Origin: Rhea pennata
Taxonomy: Eukaryota; Chordata; Aves; Rheiformes; Rheidae
Reading direction: 5' to 3'
Assembly (NCBI RefSeq): GCF_028389875.1
Contig: NC_084702.1
Location: 40,485,053-40,549,052, forward strand
DNA: 64,000 nt
Position numbers and translations under genes: made by a program. How positions within the stretch are numbered: the stretch's first letter is position 1; each line of letters opens with the position of its first letter. Positions 24,060-37,460 of the stretch are shown one piece after another. The notes under the pieces were generated by a model, which was given only the letters and a program-made list of their open reading frames with translations, was not told where the DNA came from and did no database searches.

Positions 24060-26560
24060 CCTCTCTCTTCTTGCTGGAAATGAGCGGTTTTGCTAAACTA
24101 CGACACAGAGCATATTCATCATTCCTTTGCTTACTAAGTAAAACTAAAAGACATCATACACAACACATTCTCACAGAGCAGGTTGACACTGAGTCAGGTT
24201 GGGACTGCTGGAAAGCTCAGAGACAGCCAAGCAGCACAACAGCGATGACAGTGGCAGCTAGTTGTACTGGGGCCCGTTAATATAATGACTTTGACAGTAT
24301 TCCAGCTAGCTACACATGGGCCTGGCAATGGAAGCAGAGGAAATAGGAGCAGAAGAGATAGCAATCATCTACCTAAGCTGGTCCAAACCCTGTTCGAACG
24401 TGCTAAGCATGGCATCATACATTGTGCAAAATAATAGAAGAATTTCAGTGTTTCAGGATAAGGTACTTGCTAGGCATTTTTAACCAATGTATCAGAGACA
24501 TAGAGGGTAACGCATAAGGGGCACTAAAACAAGAAACCTGAAGGGAAATGATGAATATGGTCCGGAGTCCTTGGAACACTTACCACAGCCTTCTTTGCTA
24601 CTTCCTAAGCACTAGCTATGAATTTTGTGCTCTATAAGGCACAAGTATGAAGCTAATACCCACTCAGTGCAATATTTATATATCAATAAATAACAAGTGA
24701 CAGAATGATAAACACAGTCACCTTTTCACTTACACTGTCTCACCCACATAACCTGTGTCAGCTTAAAACAGAAACCAGTACTAACACAATAGCACTTGCA
24801 CATTATTATGACCAAACAACCAATATACTAACCCTTCTAGCATGTGAAAGTACACGAGATTCAGACTAATGCTAACTGGCTGATGAAGTAGCAATATGCT
24901 GTGGACTGATAATTAGCCTTCATTGGCCTATAAGCAGGTTTAGTGTTTCAGATGCTTTCACCAGTAAGGTGCTCTTGAGTAGGGTCTTGTTAACATGAAC
25001 AGAGGTAATTGTAAATTATCCGGGTCACAACTCAGATCCTTAAGTTGAAAAATATGGTAGAAGTTACTATGTCACTTAGGTTAGCATCACTAAGAAGAAC
25101 TTGGTCTGAGTTGGTGAGTTGTCTAAGATTTCAGTGAAGAAGCTTCAACTGGAAGATGTAGGAAGGTAAAGTAATGCCATCAATGGGGCGAAGTGCAATA
25201 TTCATTAAACTGCAGATTTGGTTGTGGAGAGTCTTTATTAGAAATTTTGCAGGAAGAGAAGTTACTTACCAAAGAGATTTGTTTTACATGGGGAGCTCCT
25301 GTGGCAAAGGGTATATGCAAGGAAAAGAGACTTCCCTGTCTGTGTGGCTGTTGCTTAAGAGGGCTACGCTCACAAAAGTTCAGGAAACATATTTCCATTC
25401 CCATACAACTAACATGTGAGCAGCTTTCTCTCCCTCCATGCTGAAGTGTGGGACCCCTGAAGCCTCTAATAGGAATTGTTCCTGAGAGAGGGTCTGCTGC
25501 CAGGTAAACACAGTTTGTTTATGTTCTTGTGGATAATTGAGCCTAGAGTTATTTTTTTTTTTCTCTCACTACAGAATCTCTGGGTAAACAAATCAGTTCC
25601 ATTTATTTTATTTAAGCCTGAAAGATACTTATGTAAGTCTCTTGACATTTGATGAGTGCTGTTCCCATTGCCGACCTGTGTTCATACAGAAGACACAGCA
25701 GAATCAAAATTCACTCTATATGTAACTTTGCTTCCATTACAGAATTATCACAAAAGATACAAGATGTGCTGTTCACTAACTAATCCTTAAAGCTATTTTT
25801 CACACTCCTCCCATGCTTAAGAGAAAGCTATGTTGCAAGAATATAGCCTTCCTGAGGTTAAAAGAGGTAGCCTACCTACAGTGACTGTAATGTTTGCAAA
25901 GACAAGCAGAACAATTTGAAGCTCACTATTCTTCAACCATTCCATATATTCCACTCTTTCTCCTTTAGCTCATGAAAGCCTTTGCTCTCATTGAATGTCA
26001 GACACTCTATGTACTCTTCACTTTTCTTTCTAGGTCTGGTAAGCTTAAAATGTGTTTGAGAATCCCAGTCCTTCATCAGTCCATCTCTAACTGAGCTCTT
26101 CTTTCTAGCTGCTCACCTGAGAGCTGTGTTTGTGTACTGGATCATAAGCTCCCTTCATTTAAGGGGTAGGTTTCAGGCATGGTCAGCACTCCCTGCCTCT
26201 CTGGCAAAACTACCACGGACTAACTGTGCAGTCCTCCAAGATTAGTTCTACCCCTGTAGCTTATATGAATCTTTGTCAAATAAATAGAATTCAAATCTTT
26301 GACTCTTGTGGGTACTTCAAGCTAGATTGTATTTCTTCAGGGATGGATGACCACTGAAGCTGTGACAGCCAAGTTCTTCCAAGCTAATCACTCATTCTTG
26401 CACGCTACACAAGGGTTAAAAAGGAAAAAAAAAACCACCAACAAAAAACCCCAAACAAACAATAACAACACAATCTCTAAATGAGTAACAAAACACCTTT
26501 CTTCTTTCCCAGGCCCCATTCCTCTTTGTTTTTGCTTTCCAACCTACTACAGAACTCTTG
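24060..26560. other. AT-rich spacer, nothing assigned
   Basis: No gene or repeat family recognised. The open frames are short and lack convincing paired splice sites. Confidence 0.35.
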
Positions 26561-26577
26561 TACAGAAAAATGAGTAC

Positions 26578-26706
26578 ATATTTTTCTTTTAAAGCCTGAT
26601 TTCTCAACATCTGAGGTGTGCCTCCTTCCTGTCTTGTTGTAGGTTCAGGGGAAGATGTATTGTCTAAATCCATTCTATTTGCACTTCCCGGTATAAACGC
26701 TTTTTC
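26578..26706 (-). other. Exon-like open segment, unrecognised
   Basis: Minus strand: acceptor TTTTATCTTTGTGGTTCAG, then 43 open codons in phase 0, including SANRMDLDNTSSPEPTTRQE. The GTACTC donor is weak. Two CpG-containing codons (GCG, CCG) stand out in AT-rich DNA. Could belong to the minus-strand candidate gene or be chance. Confidence 0.22.
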
Positions 26707-26769
26707 CTGAACCACAAAGATAAAACATATATGCTGTTTGCTGGCTTGTGCTTCAATCATTTTCATGCC

Positions 26770-29700
26770 CTCCTTCCTCTTCTTCGTCTAGAACTATATT
26801 TTTCAGGGCCCACTGCTCCTCCAAGTTTATGCAGAACTAGCTGGCTAACCTATGAACAAAGGTGAGAAGGAATGTTTAACATGTTGATTAAACTGTGAAT
26901 TAATACATTTCCTAGAGGATGACATTTAATCAGTCTACTTTCCTAATTCCTAAGGATTAGAGAAACAACCTAAGAGGCTTGTGTGGTGCTTTATCTGGCC
27001 AGTGTCCCTGAGATCCATACAAGTCACAAAGCTACCTGAGCGTAATGTGCTCAGTGACTACGAAGGAGGACTTCTGTTATGAAAACAAGCTACATCTCAT
27101 TCTCTGCTCCCGTTCAGTATTCAAACCGAGACCTTCAGTATCTCTGGCTTTTTTGCAGGCTGAAGGTTTGTTAGTTTTTTAAATCATCCTGCGAATGCCA
27201 AGTGCTTGATTTTCATTTGTAAATTGTTGTTGTCTCAGGAAACTCACAGCAGAAGGTATTTTTCTCCCTGGCTGGCAAAGATGTCCCTGGGACATACCAC
27301 ACGTTTACAATCAGCACTCCAATCACATAAACATGCCGAGAAACATTTTTTTTTCTTTTGCTTCTGTCTGCAGGCAGGTTCACAGGGTTGCCCTTAACTG
27401 ATTTGCAAAACAGGTGTGTGGATCCTTGCAGCTAGGTGCAGAAATGATCTGTCAGTCGCTCCATAGACCTGAAGTAGTATGTTCTGAACATAAGCACATG
27501 CCATGCAGAGGAGCAGGAAAAGCTTTGGGGGCTGGAAAACTACTCTGCAAATGCTGCAGAAATGTTGAAATGTTGAAAAAGCTGTTTGGAGGCATTTGGA
27601 CCTGTGGCACACAATTATTTCTTTACTGTAACTAGAATTTTAAAGAGGCCTGGGATAGCTAGTACGAAGATATTCACTGAACATATTCATAGAGATGAAA
27701 ATGGCTTTTGAGAAAGCTCACTTCAAGGGAAACATGCAAAATAGCCCTATTTAAACTTAGGGGCTGGAGGAAGCTTTTATCAGTTCTTGTGTACGGACTT
27801 TTACCCAATGTAAGCTGGAATAAAAATGCTGATATTTCACATCCATTGAAACAATGGTCCTTACTTTAAGCATTTGCTGTGAGTGAGTGTTTAACAGTGG
27901 TTACATTTACTACCTGTGACTTCAGACTATGAGGCCCTCACTGAATGTGGTTACTTACAAAAAGGAAAAGGGAAAAGGAAAAAGGAGTCCCTCACTGCTT
28001 AAGAAAAGCTTAAACATCCAATGTTTCGTGTCCATCAGGAGTACCCAGAATTAAAGCCTCTGAACAAAGGGCAAGTGTGAGAGAGAAACCTCTTCCTGGA
28101 CCATTGCATCATTTAAAATGAGTAGTTCACCTCTGTTTTCACACTTCATTGCCTCATTGCAACATAAGCTCAGACTACTTTCATTTGTAGTGTCTGTTTT
28201 GGGGTTCTGATAATCTCTCAGAGAAGCAAAACCCTTGTGTTAATATTTATGGCCTGGATTCTGGCCCCTGTTCTGTTTGCACAAAACATTCAAAAAAAAC
28301 CCAGCTTCCATTCCCCATGGAAAGTCCGCTCCCCATGGAAATGAACATTAGAAATTTCTAGTTCTCTTTACATGTGAAATCACAGTCATAACATTGACTA
28401 AAAGTATCTTTCATAATCAAGAAGTCCCAAACATTTTTGCAGTTTTCCACAGAGCTTAAAATGATTCAAAACAAATAGAAATTCTTTCCATGGACTCATA
28501 CTAAAATAAAGGTGGGGTTTTAGAAACTGTTTAGTTCTAAACAAAACAAGACCCAAATATTGACTTGCAGAATGCCTGTGAAATTCCCAGATTTGTACCT
28601 GTGGAGATGTAAAAGAACCCAAAGTAGATGAGTGAGTCAAGGAGTCACTGCAGTATTAAATGCTTGTCTCAACTACAACTCATTTATTTGAAGCAAATGA
28701 TTCTATTACTTGAATAGCTGTAAAAGACATCTCACTGTCACTTGAAAAATGAAATGGTTGCAAATGGCTGCATGTTCACAGTGCAGAGAGCCTCCATCCC
28801 TGCTCAGAGCCAGCTATGCCATAACACAGAGGCATTCTGTAGGTCAGACTTTGCTGTGGGCTGCAGGCTTCCTGGGACACTGCATGAAGACATTTTTTAC
28901 TATTCTGGGAGGAACACTCAAGACCTTGACTCACACAACAACTTAAAATTGGACAAACTAAGTGGTTACCACCTCCAGCTATCTATTTACTCCATATTTT
29001 TTCTGAAGAATGCAGTCTCGTAACAGGGATGGCTGAAACCACTTTTGAACTGCTGCAGTCTGCAGCTTGACCTAGACAGACTGAAATTGGTGTCAAATTT
29101 ATGTTACTTGCTGAGTGGTCTATCACCACAGTTCATGAGCAGCTACATACACTTTCAGCTGCCCTTGGTGCAGGGTAGGAAGGAAAGCGCAGTGGTCAGG
29201 TCACATCTAACAAATGGTAGAGCAATAATCACTTTAACTGTCAGCTACGCCCTTCAGATTTAGGATGGTAAGGAAGAAAATGTGCTGATGTTGTACCAGT
29301 TGTTCTACTCTTTGGATGACAACCTGGAACTACCAGCTGTTGCTTTGACCCTCTACCTAGATAGTCTAACCTCGTTGTTAAGAAATACAGTGACTTGAAG
29401 CTGCTTCAGCTTGCTCTTTATCACAGCTTTAATGAGAAGCAGCAGTACCTTGAATTTCTATAGCATGCAGATCTAGCTTCACAATTTGGGTTCACAGATA
29501 TGATCAAAAGTTCAAACAAACTGAATTTAAATAACCATGCAGGAAGGACCATATAGCAAAGAAGAAAAGCTGATGATCTTGGATGAAGCAGTTCTCCTGA
29601 AAGTAAGCATGAGGCTCTAAACCAGAGTTCCCCCCACACAAATGAACTCTCAGAGGAAATTATTTTTAACACTTTTTAGTCAGCTCACTGTCTACTGCTT

Positions 29701-30330
29701 CCTAAGATCATGTAAGATCTCCTCCTGGGAGATTCCTTTGAGGACTGAGGAAAATATTCTTTTAGATGAGATCTGGAATTATTGATTGGTGAAAGGGCAA
29801 TGACTTAACAGTTAAAAGCATTACTGATTTCTCAATGTTATTGCTCTTCTTGTTATTGTGATGCAAATAGCTTATACCAAACATCAATAGTGCTGAGAAG
29901 AGATTTATTTTTGATTAGTAAGTACATAAAGCTCCTATTTAGGGCCAAAGTACATGGCCTTGTCTACAAGGGTGGGGACATTATGGATTAGAGGAGTCAG
30001 TATTTCTTAAAGCCATCTCATTTGAATGAATCATGGGTATATCTGGAATTGTTCTTTTTTGCTAGTTTGGCATTGATAGAGGTCTACTGCAGCACACTCA
30101 CTGGGCTGCTATGTAAAGGTCTGCACTGAGCACTGACACATTTTTGGGACACTGCAGCTCAGGTCTGTTAGTCAGCTTTGTTTGTATTTCTTCTAAACAC
30201 AGATTCTATGCTACCATCCTATGTGCTCATGCAGGACCTCACAGGTCAGCTGCCCTAAACTTCTCAGGTTACCACTGGCTCTTTCAGATTTATCAGTAGT
30301 TCCATGCGCTTCTGCTTTGGCATCACCTTT
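26770..30330. other. AT-rich spacer, nothing assigned
   Basis: No gene recognised. At 28740-29270 the plus strand holds two neighbouring open frames of 93 and 72 codons that might be an old transposon remnant, but no family motif is visible. Confidence 0.3.
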
Positions 30331-30335
30331 TTGGA

Positions 30336-30432
30336 TGACTCTCAGGTTTTCATGTGAGAAAACTGAGGTGCAGTGAAGGTAACTGACTTCTACTAGATCA
30401 CAGTGGGAGTCTTTGCTATAGAGCAGGCCTCC
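30336..30432 (+). mobile_element. MIR SINE fragment
   Basis: GTGAGAAAACTGAGGTGCAG, then GGTAACTGACTTCTACTAG and ATCACAGTGGGAGTC follow the MIR 3' consensus. Old. Confidence 0.6.
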
Positions 30433-30439
30433 TAACTGT

Positions 30440-33400
30440 AAGCTTTTTTCCCCCATTCATAAATTAGTAAGAAAACAATGTGCCAGAGACTTATACAAAA
30501 TACAACATTATCTCTTTCAGCAATCTTTATCAGACCAACCGGTACAATTAGAAAAGATGGACAATTTCAAGCATATGCACCCTTTTGCTGCATGGAGACA
30601 ATGAGAACATATGATCTCAGAAGAAATTTATGACTAAGATGATAACCCACTGGCTAACAGCAAGGTTCCTGCTGGAGTTAGAACTCTTTTAATATCTGCA
30701 AAAGAAAAACAAGCAACAAAACCTGATTAATGGGAAACTCACAAAATAAGAGAAAAACTAAGCTCAGAAAAGCTCTTTAGCCAAGTGCTTTTGTAATAAC
30801 TCTGAGTTTTGCCATCAACTCCCACAGGAGTAGAACTGGACTCAACGGTGTTGATCTCCCTCTAGCCTAATGATGTAAGTTTTTGCTGCTGTAGGGTTGG
30901 AAAGGGCAGTAGTAATCTCCTTTACACCTGTGAGGTTCCCTTCAAAGAGGCAGGAATGAAAAAAACATCTTCCTTTAGCTCTCATGTATAAATTCTGGTG
31001 AACTCTCCTGTGCCGAACAGGAGACAGACTGTTCTTCCAAGAAGTGCCAATGACCTAGCACAGGAAGTGCCTGCGCTAGTTGGGATCTTAGACTCGGTGA
31101 TGATTTTTTGTCATGTTCTGTCTCCACGCTCCTTGTTTTCTTTACTTTCCGATTATGTTTCTTTGCAGGGCACTACATTAGTTCATCTCACAGGAATTTG
31201 TTTGCTGTTTTCCACTATTTCAATCCTCATTCCTGGTTAGATTTCAACTCAGGAAGTTATCTTTTTCAACACAGACACACTTTTTCCCTACAGTTGCAAT
31301 TAGACATTAAAAAAATTTTTTTTTTCCTTACTCCACTAAGTTGCATCACTACTCACTGAAAAATATTGCTTGCTCTGCAGCTATATTTTACATGCTGTTT
31401 TTGTGCAGATGATGTTTTTCTTTAGTTAGGATGGTCTGTTTTTTACAGAAAGCTGACGAGTAATGTCTCATTGTTGTAAATGTAGTCCAAATAAGCCAGG
31501 CATTTTGAAGAGCAGTCTTGATGAAGTTTGTATTTTTCACTATCTTTGATCTGTGGGAATGTAGTCTTAACTCACAATCTCTTTTTATTTTCTCCTTTTT
31601 CTTTTTTCCGTCTTCTTTTCTTTCCCTTTTCCTGCCTGGCTTTATACCTTAGTTTCTTCCCTCCCTCCATGTTATTTTGTATGCATCACTGGCTACAGCC
31701 AGGAGAGGGGAACTTGATTATATGGAGAAGCTCTGACAAAGTGGAGAGGGCTGTTTAAACAGATAGGCAGAGCAATACTTCTAGTGTGGAAGAAGTACAG
31801 ATTTTTTTGTATTTTTTTTCACTTTTTCATTGTAAAATATTCTTTTGGAACATTTTCTAACTATATCTTATTTCAGAGCTTGAACCCAGTAAAAGAGAAC
31901 ACCAAATCAACAGAATCTCTGTCTTGCCTTTCTCCCTTCTTCTTGCAAGTGGTGATTATATTAAGGTTTATGGGACTCTGCACATAACAGATTCCTAAGG
32001 AAATAGGTACCTTTAGTTTGCTAGGACTACGGCTTCCTGCCTTAAGGCAGATAGATAAGATGGTGCAGTTATAACTGAGACACTAAAGGAGAAGGAGACT
32101 GAAATGAGAAAGAAATTGTCCCATGGAACAAAGAGTCACCATAACCTGCAAAATTTAATACTAAAGACTAAACTGTCACAGGTCATATATGGCTAATGAA
32201 AGCAAAAACAGAGCATTCAAGAGCCAGATCTGCTGTCTTTTCAAATAAGATTCCTAGTACCTTCTGGGGGAGCTCCGGTGGGTATCTTCAGCGCTCTGCC
32301 ATGTTGTTAATGTATCATCACAGCAGTGTGACCATGATGGTCATGGGCCCCATGATAGAGGGGCATGGGACTGTGCCCTACATTACCAAAACAGCTCAAG
32401 GTTAAACATAAGATAAACTCTATGTGGTCACCAAGAAAGGTTCTGCTCTTACATTGCACAGCAGTAGTTGGAAGATATTTTTATTACATCTAGCTATTAC
32501 TCTAAGCCTAGCCTGTTTGAGATCTGAGTTCTTTTCCTTTAGTAGAAAAATATTTTAAATCATAACACAGTTAAAAATAGAGCACATGTTGCGTCATACC
32601 ATAACACAAATTCTTACTTTCACTTAGGAGGACAGATACTTGTAAAGACTATTTCATGATATGCAAACACTTCAAAAATACTTAATATTTTTAAACAAAC
32701 TTTCCTTGACTGGGCTCAAGTTGTACTTTTTAGAAAATTAGCTTGATACCTATAGTGTTAGCTAAGCTAAATATTTATAGAAAGGCAAGTTGTGATTTTT
32801 TTGGTCATTCTTCATGCTCTAAGTTTGTACATTGAACAATGCATCACAAAGAGATGAGGAAGACTCCTCGGCAAATGGATTTGTCATCAGAAATAATTAC
32901 AATGAACAAAGTTTATGACAGATGGGTTTATGACAGATTGTTACATTCAACCAATCTTCTATGCCTTTTTATAAACAAAGACATATGAATGATCAGTTCA
33001 AGAACTAAATTAAAATAGTAATTCCTGCCTTACCACTTTTACATGATGCACAGAAGTGTGACAAGAGCTACAGCAGGTGTTTTACATGGCTTCTACTTGA
33101 AGGGAGTTAGGACTTAGTCTGCTGTGTACTTCAAACCCTTTGCACTGCTAAGAATAGACAGTTTGGGGGGTTATCTCATATTATAGAAACCTGTATTTCA
33201 TATAGTCCTCTTCCTGATGAGCAGTCAGCACAGCCAACAGAATGAAAACTGTAATGTTCTGCGAGGAGATGATACACTACAATCTGATAGTTACTATGAC
33301 AGTAACAGAAGAAGCAGAATGCAGTTGTGTGCAAACAGGAAATATTGTTTTACACTGAAATAGCCTACAGTTACTCCAAAATATCAGACAGAAGCATGAA

Positions 33401-33620
33401 GTCTCTGGTCAGGCAAAAATACATCCCATCTGCTGCCTGGGACCTACCATTTCATAAGTTTAATAATGTGCATATACACTAAAGTATGGAAACAACAGAT
33501 CTGACACAAAGCTGATTTAAAGCAGTAGAAGTCTCAAAAGGGAAAATACTCCTTGTTTCACTGGCAGAAGGACTGGAGTACCATTTGAACACTTTTTTCC
33601 TTCTTGGATCTGGAAGTCTC
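30440..33620. other. AT-rich spacer, nothing assigned
   Basis: No gene recognised. Pyrimidine-rich stretch at 31575-31670. Confidence 0.35.
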
Positions 33621-33627
33621 CCATTCT

Positions 33628-33742
33628 CATCAGCACTTAAGCATAAAGATTGACTGGTACTCTACAGTTGTGCACTACAGTAAAAGTGACATGTATAACT
33701 TACACCCATGGGTCAGTTGGTTCTCCTTCTGCAGCCTTAATG
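33628..33742 (+). repeat. 115-bp direct repeat, copy 1
   Basis: Begins CATCAGCACTTAAGCATAAA and ends CTGCAGCCTTAATG. Same length as copy 2, with about nine mismatches and no gap (about 92% identity). Open on the plus strand in both copies (e.g. VVHYSKSDMYNL here). Origin unknown. Confidence 0.85.
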
Positions 33743-34210
33743 TCTGGGCTCTTAACATGTGTCTTGTTCCTTCAGACTTACTGCATTGCACTCAGCATAA
33801 TGAAGCTATACACCGATAAACAGCTGGATTCTTCACATTAGAGGAGACAGGAAGATGTTCCTTCAATTTACACCAATTTGTGTTTCCTTGGGCTGCCTTT
33901 GAAATAAAGTCCTGTATCTTTACTTAAACACGAAGTGTATGAAACTGTGGCTTAACGATGGCTTAAATTCTATTTTGTTACAGTCATGTGGAACTGGTGA
34001 AATCACGTGCATATGTTGATCTGAGCTCACATCAGAGTTCAATTTTGACTTTGGATATGTGGCCATGTAGTTCCTGCTGATTACAATGAGAACCAAACAT
34101 ATATAGGCAAAGCTCAGCATTTGACCTCCGGTCAGAATGCATTTTTTTTCCTTCACATTGCCTAGATGAAGAGTGTATGTCAAAAACGTTTTCCACTTTA
34201 AATTTACATA

Positions 34211-34281
34211 GCTTTTTTTCTCTCTTTTCCACTCTCTCCTTTTTTCTTTTTCTTTCTTTCTCTTTTTTTCTTTTTCTTTCT
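34211..34281. repeat. T/C-rich simple tract
   Basis: Almost pure pyrimidine on the plus strand (runs of T with interspersed C). Confidence 0.85.
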
Positions 34282-35262
34282 GAAAAGGGTCTGAAAGACC
34301 AGCTTGTCTAAAGCTGGGTTTCTGTTCAGCCCAGTCATCTGACCCCAGACAAAAGTCACAAAGCTAACTTCCAACTTTGCCAGCTGTAGTTCTTCCAACT
34401 TGCCAGTACTTTTACATCAAGGATGAGGACAGGTCAAATCACCCTGTTGACACAAAGATATGCTTTGGCAGCAAAGACACACATAGGACATGGATGGGCT
34501 GGACACACATAGGTGACCTTGCCTGTCTCTTTCACAAGCTTAAGTATTACATCAGTTCTTGTTGGAAACTCTCCCTAGCCAGGCTCTTTGTAAAAAAATG
34601 ATGGTTTAGCCTAGTTTAGTTTAGATGGTTATATAGTTATGTGTATACAGGAACTGCTCAACTGACTTAGCAATAACATATTTAGAGCTACCTTCTTGCA
34701 CAACGAAGAAAAGTGATAGCTTCAAACATGTTAGTCTGAAAAGTCTCAACAGAACTGTCCAAATATTTTCAGCATTTATTTTATTGTCATTCCAATACAA
34801 TGCATAAAAAAGTTGGAGATAAGATAGATAGTTTTCTCATTCTGATTCTGGATAAAGACAAAGCAAGAAGTTCCTCCACCAGGAGCTCACAGTGTCTGGA
34901 GATAAAACAGGAGTAGTATTGAGGAAAGGAGATATTGTTACACACTTTTTGAAACAAAAAAATCTTAGGCAAACAAACAAGAATGATTTGCTCAATACTA
35001 CCACAGGTTGTGTTATTTTGAGGAACTGAACCCAGTTCTCCTGTCCTAGCAACCAGAGTATCCTTCTACTTCATTATTCTCTTTGCAGTAACATTCAATA
35101 TAGTGTATGGCAAGGTATAAATATACAGCATAACAAATCAACACGGATCAGCTGATGGTTTATGCATACACACAGTTCATCTATGTCTTCCATAACATGG
35201 GTCAAAAAAGATATCCACAAATGTTATTCATAGATTTTTGCAAGAGTAAAAATCTATGCTAT

Positions 35263-35377
35263 CATCAGCACTTAAGCACAAAGATTGATTGGTTCTCTAA
35301 AGTTGTGCACTATAGTAGAAGTGACATGTATAACTTAAACCCACAGGTCAGTTGGTTCTCCTTCTGCAGCCTTAATG
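35263..35377 (+). repeat. 115-bp direct repeat, copy 2
   Basis: Begins CATCAGCACTTAAGCACAAA. Aligns with copy 1 without a gap, 1.5 kb away. Directly followed by a degenerate ATCTATGCTATA minisatellite. Confidence 0.85.
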
Positions 35378-35452
35378 CTATATCTGTGCTTAATATCTAT
35401 GCTATATCTATGCTATCTTAATATCTATGCTATATATCTATGCTACTGCTAT
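35378..35452. repeat. Degenerate ATCTATGCTATA minisatellite
   Basis: About six imperfect 12-bp units (ATCTATGCTATA and variants), starting directly at the end of copy 2 of the direct repeat. Confidence 0.7.
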
Positions 35453-35454
35453 AT

Positions 35455-37355
35455 CAGTAATTGGAGAAATGTGGTCTTTAAGGTCATGATAAAAGGTCAA
35501 TAGAACCATACTAAATAACAATTTCAAATGAAACTGATGGCAAGGTTACAAAGATATCCTTAGCTCTTCTGAGTGCTAAGAGGAAGAGGGCACAAGCAGC
35601 TTTATTACTGCAATGGCAGAAGACATCTCCTCTATGTATCTCCTCTAGTAGGACAGACTATGTGAAAAGCTGACATACTGCACCTCTACCTGACCTTCAG
35701 TTTTCTGCTTTTTAATAAAGTTAAAAGAATGTGAAGAGCAAGAGAATCTCTTCTGTACCAAGGAATTTCAAGGCACAACTTTCAGAGGTCTGAAATTTCC
35801 TCCAGGTATAATAGAACAACTAGCAGTCTGTCAAAATGCTGCACAAGGAATACAGACTTATGATTAGCTTGCCATTCTCTGTGTAATGTTTTTTCCCCTT
35901 CTTTTAAAAATTCTATACCGCTGTTTCTATTGATCGAGTTATTTCACATTTGTTTGGCACATTAAAATATTCTGAAACATTAAATTATTTCAATATTTAC
36001 CGTGGTTGGTTGCCAGAGAAACAAGTCAGAAGCTAACGCAGGCTCCTTCCTTGTATTTTGTCTTATTGTAGAATGATAGGACTGATTTTGCCTCATTCAT
36101 TGTACAATTATTTAAAAAGTCCACCTCTGAAATGAAAAGGCAAATAATGGCAAATGCCAAACTGTTTCCATGTATCTGAAAGACAAAATTCTACATGCTT
36201 GTCTTGCTACTCAGTTGGGTGTTTTAAAAATAGGATATTTAAAAATGAAAGCTCAAAATATTAGAAAAAGGCAAAAATGGCAGCTGTTTTATAGAAGTTT
36301 TGCTTCTTTTAGTAGAATTCTGTGTGTAAATGTTGCTTAAATATATTGAAATAGCTTTTTGTTAAAATATGTGAAACCAAAAATTTATGTCTATTTTTTT
36401 TCAATTTTTAACTCAAGCCCCCAAAAGGTGAAGTTTTTCAGTTTCTCATCATTCACAAGCTCTGTTTCTTCAGCTTTGCTTTCCTTCTACCCTAGATATT
36501 TAAGGAGAAAAATTGCTAGCATTGTAGGTTTCTCTTTCTTTCATTGAATTGATATGGGAGGAAATGGAATAATCTCACAGCTCATTGTAAGATAGCATAC
36601 TGATGAGAATAGTAGAAATACCTACCCAGAGTTCAGAGGTTAGGGTTGGGCCCTCTAGCAAAACATGCAAGGAAAGATCTAACAAAGAAATATTTTTTTA
36701 TTGCCCAGCTTTCTGAAATGTGTTACTCTTTCAGTAAATAGCCCTTTAGATTTGCTGAGAGGAACACATATTTGGGAACGAGGACGAGGTGCTCAGTTTC
36801 ACTATCAGCTCCTTCCAGCCAAGGCTACAGCTCAGCTAGCTTTCGCTTTCAGCATGCAGAAATGGTGTCAATCAATAGTTAAATACGAACATGAATAGAG
36901 CCTTTGTGAAAATTTCTGTTGTGCTTTTGAAAGCACACAAGCTACAACAAAAAATCTTCTGACAGTGTGTGGAAAAACAAAACTGAAAAGCTTGAACAAC
37001 CTTTCCCAGTTAGAAAGCTAGCCATATAAACTCTTCAATATTGAATGTTCTTTGCCACTTGGATGAAAGCTTGTGTTCTGAGATCTGACTGTCAGGGAAG
37101 CCCAACAGCAGCTATGTGCATTTCGAGAAGTGTTCCTTAGTTGTGCAAATTGATTGGCTGCATTTTTATTCACATTCATGAAGCATTTTGCAGAGGTCAT
37201 TGTATTTGCCTTGAGTAGGTTTCCTCATTAAAGACATTAGCAAGACACTGAGCAGTTTACAGATCTTCACTCAGATCTGACATATTACAAACTCTGCTGA
37301 ATAAATCTCCAAGTGAGCTATTCCCTTATCTGGAAGAATCAATATTGGATTTTAT
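35455..37355. other. AT-rich spacer, nothing assigned
   Basis: No gene, RNA or repeat family recognised. Confidence 0.35.
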
Positions 37356-37358
37356 GTC

Positions 37359-37460
37359 TTTTTTCTTTCTTTCTTTCTTTCTTTTTCTTTTCTTTTTTTT
37401 TTCTTTTTCTTTCTTTTTTTTCCTTTTTTTTCTTTTTCTTTCTTTTTTTGTTTTTTTATT
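37359..37460. repeat. Polypyrimidine (TTTC)n tract
   Basis: About 100 bases of T with regular C interruptions (TTTCTTTCTTTCTTTC), a long low-complexity pyrimidine tract. Confidence 0.9.

Noticed and set aside
37359-37460. Phe/Ser-rich coding frame
   Set aside because: It is a translated polypyrimidine tract.
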